Assembly (NCBI GenBank): GCA_005879675.1
Contig: VBJE01000015.1
Span: 1-14,308, forward strand
DNA: 14,308 bases
DNA from: Chloroflexota bacterium
GTDB taxonomy: Bacteria > Chloroflexota > Dormibacteria > Dormibacterales > Dormibacteraceae
Direction of reading: 5' to 3'
The position numbers and the translations under genes were made by a program. Shown in pieces: positions 7,991 through 14,308 of this stretch. The notes beneath the pieces were generated by a model. That model did not search any database, was not told the DNA's origin, and worked only from the letters and a program-made list of their open reading frames with translations. The number at the start of each line of letters is the position of its first letter. Position 1 is the first letter of the stretch.

Positions 7991-10900
7991 CTATGCCACG
8001 CCCAGCATCGCCGGGGTTCCCATCGACTACACCGACCCGTTCATGCAGCTCGAGGTGGCGGCCACGGTGAGCTTCGGCTCGTTCATCTTCGCGAGCGCCA
8101 CCTTCATCTTCACGACCGGCCCGGACATTCAGATCACCCCGCACGGAGCGAACAGCACGGAGCGCGTGTCCGTGATGGAGTTCGCCGTCTCCAAGGGCAC
8201 GCTGTTCGCGGGCGCCGGCGCGTCGGTCGACGCGGGCAAGAACCTGGTCGACGGGACGGGCATCAAGCTGACCGACATCAACATCGCCGCCGTCCTCCTT
8301 ACCGAAGACGACCCGGCAATCCTGCAGCCCAAGACCTACTTCGCTCTCAAGGCCAGCGGATCCGTGCAACTCGTCCACATCGACAACTTCGACCTGCGCG
8401 GCACCGTCATGGTCGAGGTCAACGACGCCACCGTCAACGGCGCGCGCGGTCCGCCGGCCGCCGACTTCACCCAGCTCCCAGGCGGCGGTCTGTCGGTGCC
8501 CACCGACCTCGTCACGCCGAAGAGCATCCTCGTCGACTTCTCGGACGCTGTTCTGAAGCTGACGGGTTCCGTATCGATCACGATTGACAAGTTCGCGTTC
8601 GTCGCGGGCACTCTGACCCTCGACTTCTCAGCCTTCGAGGGCAAGGGCCCAACGCAAATCGCAGTCCACGGCGGTCAACCCGGCCCGGCGACGGTCCTGA
8701 CCGTCGCGGTGACCAACGGTTACGCCTTCTTCGGTAACCGCGGGCCTTACTGGGCCAGGAACGCCGACGGCTCGGTCAACCCCAACGGGACGCCCGACCC
8801 CAACTCGATGGGTCTCGCGGTCTCGAACGTCAACTTCGCCCTAGTGCTGATCGACCCGACCCAGGGATCCAGCCTGACCAACACGGACCACCTGCAGAGC
8901 GCTTTCGGGCTGATCGCGTCCGGGAGTGTGGCACTAGTCGGCATCAGCGACTTCGACGCCTCGATGCAAAACGTGGTCATCAAGGTCGACGAGTCGACGC
9001 CGATGTTGGGCCAGACGGTGTCCGGAATCGACTTCACGAGCGGCGACTACGCGGCGACACCGCTGGTGGTCGGCGGGGCGACGTTCGATATGAAGGACAC
9101 GTTGCTGAGCGCCTCCGGGCAAGTCGCGATCAGGATCGGCAAGTTCTTCTATCTGTCGGGCGCGGTCACGTTCGAGAAACGACCGCTCGCCAACGTCACG
9201 CTCTCGAACGGCTCGACCATCGCCGCCGCGACGGCGATGACGATCAGCGCGTCAGGCGTCGAGGCGTTCGCCGGCATCAACGGCCCGGCCTCTAACCCGC
9301 AGGCCCTGGGGCTCAAGCTGACCAATGTCAACTTCGGCCTCTTCCTGCTGTCGCCCGACTCGGCGACCAGCACCGGCAGCTACTACGCCTTGAAGGCGTC
9401 CGTGGGCGGCGTCCAGCTGGTCGGCATCAGCGGCGTGACGCTGAGCATCACCAACCTCGAGCTCGACGTGAACGGCAGCAGCGGCGCCGGCGGGTGGGTG
9501 GTCGACTTCACACAGGGACCATTCGCGACGACCCCGATCAGCTTCACCTTCGGCACCCCGCCGAACACGAGCACGGTGACGCTCGACTTCACGTCCGCAC
9601 TGCTGCGCGCCAGCGGCATCGTGACCCTCGGCTTCGGCCCGGTGTCGGTGACCGCAGACGTCTTCGTCCAGGTGGCGACTCGGGCCGACCAGACGACCAC
9701 GATCGCGGTCATCCTCAAGAGCTTCAGCTTCACCCTGGGCCCGATCAGCAAGACCTTCGGCCCGAGGATGGACAAGAAGCCGGTCGGAGCGATCTTCATC
9801 ACCGGGCAGGGCACGGCCGCGGAGTTCAACCTCCAGAACGTCTCGTTCAACATCGGGACCAACGTCCAGTTCACGGCGCCGGAGCTCGACTTCGCGATCA
9901 ACACCTCGGGCCAGGCCGTTAACGAGACCTTCCAGCTCGACGAGACGACGAGCTGGGCGCTTCAGCTGCCGGCCGGCCCGTACTTCCGGCTCGAGGCCGA
10001 CAACACAACGCTGGTATTGGCCATCGGCACGGCGTCGTTGACGATCACCGGCAACTACCTGATCCAGCAGCAGACCGTCAACAGCGCGACCGAGACGGTG
10101 ATCGCCGCGTCGAAGCTAAACGCCACGGGCACGACCAACTCCTGCGCGGCGCCTTCCTGCAACGGCGCCAGCGCGGTCAGCTTCACGATCACCAACGGCA
10201 ACGCGGCCATGATCCTCCGCGCCGGCGGCATGGCGGCCGCGTTCACGGGCGGGATCACCGTCAACATCGCGGGCTTCGTCCAGGCCGGGGCCACCCAGGC
10301 GGAGCTGGACATCAACAACACCACGACCAACGTCAACGAGACGGTGGTGGTCGCCGGCAGCCCGATCCTGGTCAACGTCGCGGCCGGCACCTACTCGCTC
10401 ACGCTGACGAACGTCAGCGTCAAGATCGGGAACTTCCTCACGCTGACCGGCAACTTCCATTCCGGGCCGGCCAACGAATCGGGCGGCACGTTCTACGGGG
10501 CCGCGCATGTGGAGGCGTTCCTCGGCGCCGGGCCCTACCGCAACGCTGACGGCACGGTGAACACGAAGGCGATCGGCGTTCTGATCACGGACGCCAGTCT
10601 CGCCATCGTCAAGTTCGGCAGCGCCGACGGCAGCCCGGTGGCGATTCACGGCACAGGCACTGCGGCGCTCGTCGGTCTGCCAGGCCTGACCCTCAGCGGC
10701 ACCGTCACCGTCGATGTCAACGACACCGGCCAGGCCCTGAACGACTCGTTCACGTTCTCCGACGGCACCAGCGTCTCGATCACTTTCGCCACCGGCACGC
10801 ATGTCGAGCGCGTCACCGGGACCAACCTGACGATAGATGCCGCCGGCATCTTCAAGATCAAGGGCAACGTCGTCTTCAACCTGAAGCCGGGTGGCCGCGT

Positions 10901-13900
10901 CGACGTCGATGTCACCAGCGCCGAGATCTCCCTCAGCGTCCCGATCAATGGAACCCTGACGAAGGTCTTCTCGCTCGGCGGCAACGCCAGCTTCTCGTTC
11001 GGCGGCGACTCCGGCTTCCAGCTGCGCAGCATCTCGCTGTCGAACATCACGATCTTCGGCCAGACGCTCAACCTGACCTCGTCGGGCGCCTCGGCTCCGC
11101 CGGTCACCGAGCTCGCCGATCCGTTCGAGGGGCAGAACGTCCAGGACACCGCCCTGAATCAGGCCGGCCACATCGACGTCAACTACACGTCGCCGAGTGG
11201 CACCGGCATGAACGTCGCCGCGATCACCGGCAGCGGCCCGAAGATCGTCATCTCCGGCCCAGGCGTCGCGACGACCCTCGCGCTCAGCTCGGCGACGCAG
11301 CCGGACCCGGTCAACAACCCGACGCTGTTCCGTTACGCCTTCTCCTGCCCCAGCGCGCCGAAGTGCTTCGACGGCGCCGCGCCAGGCACGGTCCAGGTTC
11401 GGTTCCTGGCCGGCGCGGCGAGCGACATCCAGGGCAACAACAGCGACGCGTCGATGCAGGAGTTCTACCTGTACGACCCACCGACGCTGACGCCGGCGCC
11501 GGCGATCGCGAAGACCCGGCTGTCGAGCCCGCAGAACGGCGCCAAGGTCAGCCTGCAGACGCTGACCGCACGCGAGGCCCAGACGGTCAACGGCACCGAG
11601 GGCTACATCGACGTCACGTTCGACGCCGCCGGCGGCACGGTCTTCGGTGTCTGCGAAGACCCGTCAGGCACGTGCGCGCTGAGCAGCGCCAACGCGCTCA
11701 TCACTCTGAGCGGCCCGGGCGCCGACAGCCTGGCCAAGAACCCGGACATGGTCACCAAGCTCGGCCCGACCAGCTACCGCTTCTTCTTCGAGCCGAAGAC
11801 CGCCGTCGACCCGAGCCAGATGTTCAAGGCCGGTGAGGTCGACGTCGACTTCCGTGCGAGCGGCTGGCAGGCGAAGAACGTCCCCGACCCGAATGGCGGC
11901 GCGACCATCCCGACGCTCAACAGCGTCCACGGCTTCGCAAGCTTCACGATCACCGCCGGCGCGGGCGACATGAGCGCCTCTGGCGCCGACGCGAAGGCCG
12001 GCGGCTCCAGCTCGCCGATCATCCTCAAGAACCCGTCGATCGGCCTCGCCGACACCAACTTCAAGGACGGGATCCTGACCCTGACGATCAGCTTCGGCGC
12101 CAACGAGGCCGGGCTGAACTTCGGCGGCTCCAACAGCCTGATCGGCGCCGACCTGACCGGCATCCTGGGCACCTTCCAGGTCCAGGTCGACGTCCTCCAG
12201 GCGCTCCAGGCCCTGAACGATCCCGGCAAGCTTCTGAAGGCGTTCAGCGTCGGCGGCAAGTTCACCCTCAACGTCGCGACCCTCGCCGTGAACATCCCGG
12301 ACGCGATCAGCGTCAAGGCGACCGGGATCCAGATCTCCTACGACCCGAACTTCGCCCAGAACAACCCGGGCGCGCACCAGACGATCCTCGTCATCAACAG
12401 CGCGAGCATCGAGCTGCCCGCGCTGAACGGGGTCAAGGGCACGCTCATACCGTGCACGCCAACGCTGGGCTGCAGCACGACGATCCCGGGCCTGACGGTC
12501 TACGACAACGGGTTCCAGCTCGGCGTGGGCACCATCACCTTCCCCGGCGATGTCGGCATCCCCGGCATCTTCAACTTCCACAACCTCGGCCTGGGCATTG
12601 CCGACTTCAAGGTCACGTTCGACAACGGGCACGCCCAGTTCAGCGGCGGACCGGACGGCAAGACCGGCCTGGTCCTGACCGCCGAGAGCGCCGACTTCCT
12701 GCCCAACAGCCCGATCAAGGGCGAGATCACCGATGGGCCGGACGCGGACAAGGTCGGCCTCAGCGCCACCTTCGTGTTCTCCGGCGACAGCTTCTCGTCC
12801 TTCCTGTTCAGCGCGGACGAGCTCGACGTCAAGTTCGGCGCCTTCCTGGTCCTGAGCGCCGAGAACCTCAAGATCGACACCGGCGCCGGGCCGACCGACC
12901 CGCTGGTCAGCTTCACCTCGATCAAGGCCGAGCTCGCGGTCGCCGGCCTGGACATCGGCGGCGAGGCGCGCAACTTCGAGTTCCTGGGCAACGGCTCGTT
13001 CAAGGCCCTGCCGGGCTTCGGCATCTTCCTCTCGGTCGGCGGCGCGAACGGCGACAGCTTCGCGTGGCCGTCCTGGCTGCCGGTTCACATCAACGAGATC
13101 GGCATCCAGTGGCCGAATGGCGACCCGACCTCCGACCCGGGCAACTTCGTCCTGACCCTGTCCGCGAGCGTCACCGGGATCCAGGGCATCGCAGGGCTGA
13201 CGTTCTCGGGGTCGATCGAAGGGATCCAGATCGACGTCCACAAGCTCCTGAGCGGCGAATTCCCCGTCATCGGCATCGCGTCGTTTGGGATCGAGGTCAA
13301 GGGCGAGCTCTTCGGCGGCGAGCTCGACGCCGCGCTGATCGGCGGAATCATCAAGATCGACAACAACAACAACGTCATCGACGACGCCGACATCACCACG
13401 CCGGTGAAGAAGCGCATCTTCTACGCAGGCGTCCAGGGCTCCTTCTCGATGCTCGGCATGGCCGGGTTCGGTATCCGCTTCGCCCTGTCCGATCTCGGGC
13501 CGTTGACGCTGATGATCACCGTCGAGCTGCCGACAGGGATCATCTTCTATCCGCCATTCGGCCTGACCCTGAACAACTTCGTCGCCGGCGTGGAGTTCTT
13601 CCACACCCTGCCTTCGATCACCGACCCGATGCAGCTGCGCGGCGCCGCGTTCCAGGCGCCGACCAACCTGACGCCCGACGAGTGGCTGTCGACGGTCAAG
13701 TCGCAGGTCGTCCAGCAGTACCTGGCGATCGTCGCCGACCCGTCGAAGAACGGTTGGGCGGCCGCCTTCACCTCGCCGATGACGATCATCGGCTCGGCCA
13801 TCATCTACTCCCAGTACACCTCCAAGGAGGTGTTCAACGGCCGGGTCACGCTGCTCATCAGCACCGACGGCAAGTTCCTGATCATCGGCACCCTCAACTT

Positions 13901-14308
13901 CGCCGACGACCACCTCAGCATCAGCGGACGCCTGTACGCCGACCTCTCGCACATCAGCCAGGGCGCGGCCACGGTGCTGTTCCTGGCGGACATCCCCGAC
14001 CAGGTGAGGGTGCTGACGCTTTACGGCAAGCTCCAGATGGGCTTCAAAGACCCGCAGGGCCAGGAGGTCGCGTTCCAGGTGCCCGAGGTTCCGCCCACGA
14101 GCCCGACCGCGACGCTGGGCGGGCCGCAAGAAGGCGGCAACATCTCGAGTGGCGAGCTCAACGGCCGCGGCTTCGTCGACGTTTCGTTCAAGCAGGACAC
14201 GGGCCAGCGGCTGGACGTCGACACGATCACGCGCCTGAACCAGAAGTTCGACATCACGTCGACCGGCGGTGGCAAGATCGCGCTCGACCTCTCGCAATCG
14301 CCGGTGCT
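6882..14308 (+). CDS. Giant protein segment C: remaining beta repeats, GYIDV-type modules and long C-terminal beta region (3'-partial)
   Basis: Frame 3 is open from 6810 (after a TGA at 6807-6809) through the window end without a stop. Coding sense starts at 6882 (GVTFNGG). An ATG at 6858 is in frame but encodes MGRSRSPS, has no Shine-Dalgarno sequence, and overlaps sensible frame-2 sequence, so it is not a real start. The 2475 codons contain the back of repeat 6, repeats 7-14, two GYIDV-type modules (11103-11441 and 11520-11879), a 2.2 kb beta-rich region (11880-14099) and the beginning of a third GYIDV-type module. All eight cysteines are in short pairs (CX4C, CX5C, CX6C, CX5C), which suggests disulfides outside the cytoplasm. 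No sorting signal, RTX nonapeptide or membrane anchor is visible, but the C terminus is missing. Function unknown; adhesin or matrix protein inferred. Confidence 0.78.
7991..9640 (+). repeat. Repeat class 2: F-type units 9-11
   Basis: These units end in ADFTQLPGGG (8460), GIDFTSGDY (9027) and VVDFTQGPF (9501), so Trp is replaced by Phe. The aromatic upstream is YFALKASGSVQLV (8337), AFGLIASGSVALV (Phe 8904) and YYALKASVGGVQLV (9381), at 41, 41 and 40 codons. The sequence between is strongly shared: ALKA-x-G-x-VQLV-x-I, then a strand pair ending V-[ND]. A GLKLTNVNFGL or GLAVSNVNFAL strand precedes the aromatic. After the tripeptide comes a LDF-[TS] strand, then SG-x-V. These three resemble one another more than they resemble class 1 and are probably a later duplication. 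Confidence 0.65.
8742..8780 (+). other. NADG loop insertion in repeat unit 10
   Basis: The peptide GPYWARNADGSVN, followed by PNGTPDPNS, is inserted in the front half of unit 10, before GLAVSNV. A matching insertion (GPYRNADGTVN) appears in unit 14 at 10530-10562, but not in the other units. It has the polar Asn/Asp/Gly character of a surface turn and could bind a cation; I do not claim that it does. Confidence 0.5.
9641..11102 (+). repeat. Repeat class 3: units 12-14 that have lost the W/F signature
   Basis: The core tripeptide is replaced by [NT]-x-[SG]-x-[AT]-x-N-[ED]-[TS]: INTSGQAVNETFQL (NET codons from 9921), INNTTTNVNETVVV (from 10335) and VNDTGQALNDSFTF (from 10740), 138 and 135 codons apart. 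Each is followed by a short hairpin, a V-x-[GT]-T-x-L-type strand (LEADNTTLVLAIG, LTLTNVSVKIG, VTGTNLTIDAAG) and a G-x-[YF] or G-x-V strand. Unit 12 is followed by a CX4C loop (TNSCAAPSCNG) near 10137-10170. The array closes with NISF-like strands (SLSNITIFGQTLNL) before a Ser/Ala/Pro linker at about 11085-11102. Confidence 0.6.
11103..11441 (+). other. GYIDV-type Ig-like module, copy 1
   Basis: The order of motifs is LADPFEGQNV, ALNQAGHIDVNY, AITGSGPKIVISGPG, then FRYAFSCPSAPKCFDGAAPG and TVQVRFLAGAASDIQGNN. It matches copy 2 (11520-11879) and the start of copy 3 (14109 onward): P-x(2)-G, [LT]-x(3)-G-[YHF]-[IV]-DV, ITxSGPG, [FY]R[YF], G-x-V-x-V-x-F. A CX5C pair sits in the hairpin between the RYAF strand and the VQVRF strand. 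It is probably a beta-sandwich spacer. I recall the same sequence plan from other giant bacterial proteins. Confidence 0.55.
11520..11879 (+). other. GYIDV-type Ig-like module, copy 2
   Basis: This copy reads LSSPQNGAKVSLQTL, then GTEGYIDVTFDAAGG, a CX6C pair (GVCEDPSGTCAL), ALITLSGPGADS, TSYRFFFEP, and GEVDVDFRASGWQAKN. It lies about 26 codons after copy 1, separated by a Pro-rich linker (YDPPTLTPAPAIAK). The cysteine pair is in a different loop from that of copy 1, so the pairs were gained separately. A structural spacer role is inferred. Confidence 0.55.
11880..13320 (+). other. Long beta-rich region, part 1 (no recognised domain)
   Basis: About 480 residues follow the second GYIDV-type module with no stop and dense alternating hydrophobics. 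Landmarks: GFASFTITAG and ILTLTISFGANEAGLNFGG near 11930-12130; a short helix-like FQVQVDVLQALQALND (12174-12221); a CX5C pair (PCTPTLGCSTT) near 12450-12480; FSGGPDGKTGLVLTAES near 12640-12690; and SWLPVHINEIGIQWPN (13074-13121). Late on it gives way to SVTGIQGIAGLTFSGSIEG. I recall the SWLP...EIG-x-[EQ]WP and VTG-x-QG-x-x-GL pattern from giant exported bacterial proteins. I see no catalytic motif and cannot assign a family. Confidence 0.5.
13321..14099 (+). other. Long beta-rich region, part 2, with a calcium-type loop and one probable helix
   Basis: It starts with LFGGELDAALIGGIIKID and an acidic Asn loop. Then come RIFYAGVQGSFSMLGMAGF, SDLGPLTLMI, PTGIIFYPPFGLTLNNF and GVEFFHTLPSITDP. The only clear helix is DEWLSTVKSQVVQQYLAIV (13679-13735). 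After it come SQYTSKEVFNGRVTLLIST, DGKFLIIGTLNFADD, SGRLYADLS, TVLFLADIPDQVRVLTLYG and KLQMGFKDPQGQEV. This is the most highly ordered, globular-looking part of the window. I recall the same string of motifs from other giant bacterial proteins, so it is probably a conserved domain without an agreed function. Confidence 0.5.
13359..13391 (+). other. Acidic Asn/Asp loop resembling a calcium-binding loop
   Basis: The codons give DNNNNVIDDAD. This is close to a dockerin/EF loop (D-x-N-x-D-G-x-I-N-x-x-D) but one residue shorter, lacking the central Gly. Four AAC codons in a row encode the Asn run. Cation binding is plausible, but weaker than for the loop at 3230-3265. Confidence 0.4.
14100..14308 (+). 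other. GYIDV-type module, copy 3 (cut by window end)
   Basis: After a Pro-rich linker (VPPTSPT) the sequence reads ATLGGPQEGGNISSGELNG, RGFVDVSFKQDTGQRLDV and TITRLNQKFDITSTGGG, ending LDLSQSPV at 14306. The P-x-x-G, G-[FY]-[VI]-DV-[ST]-F and D-x-x-[TS]-I elements line up with copies 1 and 2. The rest of the module, and of the protein, is downstream of the window. Confidence 0.55.

Larger units (their letters stand above)
4532..11102 (+). repeat. Array of about 14 long, diverged beta-repeat units
   Basis: Each unit contains a strand-rich front ending in an [ILV]A-x-L-like strand, an aromatic residue, then 38-41 codons later a tripeptide [LIV][DN]W or [AIV]DF, preceded by V-x-[ILV]-N/D-x-A-[SD]-G. 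The tripeptide codons begin at 4754, 5177, 5594, 6044, 6551, 6987, 7467, 7950, 8460, 9027 and 9501. Three further units have NETF-like sequence instead, at 9921, 10335 and 10740. Units are about 135-190 residues long and diverged enough that I see no clear DNA-level repeats. The array crosses frameshift 2 with its order preserved, which is the best proof that segments B and C are one gene. It probably forms a long beta-rich rod; the fold is inferred. Confidence 0.75.
1..14308 (+). other. Interior of one giant surface/secreted-type protein gene, broken by two frameshifts
   Basis: Coding sense is continuous across the window: frame 1 to about 3126, frame 2 from 3128 to 6880, frame 3 from 6882 to the last base. 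That is 1042 + 1251 + 2475 codons, with both gene ends outside the window. The segments belong together. At each junction the protein character is unbroken, neither junction has a ribosome binding site or a nearby stop, and the tandem repeats that begin in frame 2 continue in register in frame 3. Composition is Gly/Thr/Ser/Asp/Asn/Val-rich, with alternating hydrophobic residues typical of beta strands and no membrane segment. I recall similar module order from giant uncharacterised bacterial proteins, some labelled LEPR-XLL or calcium-binding. The broken reading frame could be real (pseudogene) or an assembly fault. Function is not established; an extracellular adhesin or matrix role is inferred. 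Confidence 0.8.

Noticed and set aside
793..12480. Cysteine pairs as zinc sites
   Set aside because: Spacings are mostly 4-13 residues, without CxxC pairs or matching His/Cys sets. Disulfides in an exported protein fit better.
11664..14297. An antisense open frame of about 877 codons
   Set aside because: It lies opposite clearly sensible sense-strand protein. Its product is an Arg/Asp/Glu/Val-rich string without domain character, as expected when a GC-rich gene with G/C third positions is read on the other strand.
1..14308. RTX nonapeptide repeats, LPXTG or autotransporter signals
   Set aside because: No GGxGxD runs and no sorting motif are visible. The protein's real C terminus lies outside the window, so absence of an anchor means little.

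Overview
The whole 14.3 kb window lies inside one giant gene on the + strand. Neither its start nor its end is present, and I see no intergenic DNA, promoter, terminator, RNA gene, insertion sequence or CRISPR array. The sense strand reads as one continuous extracellular-type protein of at least about 4,768 codons, in three consecutive reading frames: frame 1 for bases 1-3126, frame 2 for 3128-6880 and frame 3 for 6882-14306. The frame changes near 3127 and 6881 break the gene as it stands. Each is either a real mutation or a sequencing/assembly error. The second sits where one repeat unit lacks roughly 20-27 residues that its sister units have, so it looks like a deletion or a collapsed repeat, not just one extra base.

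Layout. Bases 1-860: unassigned N-terminal sequence with two copies of a short module (core GANQE/GANRE). Bases 860-3126: a beta-propeller with Asp-box (BNR) motifs and many paired cysteines. Bases 3128-4531: a linker with an EF-hand-like calcium loop, an EIQ-type beta module and two flagellin-hook-IN-like modules. Bases 4532-11102: about 14 diverged tandem repeats of roughly 135-190 residues. Their markers are an aromatic residue followed 38-41 codons later by [LIV][DN]W or [AIV]DF. Bases 11103-11879: two Ig-like modules of a 'GYIDVTF' type. Bases 11880-14099: a long beta-rich region with a calcium-loop-like DNNNNVIDDAD and one probable helix. Bases 14100 to the end: a third GYIDV-type module, cut by the window edge.

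Organism. The DNA is GC-rich and third codon positions are mostly G or C. The protein is rich in Gly, Ala, Thr, Ser, Asp, Asn and Val. From memory, the module order resembles giant uncharacterised bacterial surface or secreted proteins, some annotated as LEPR-XLL-type or calcium-binding proteins. A high-GC soil or aquatic bacterium fits (Actinomycetota is one guess), but nothing here fixes the phylum.

Function. No catalytic site is recognisable. Paired cysteines, calcium-type loops, a propeller and a very long beta-repeat rod together suggest an exported structural or adhesive protein. This is inference.
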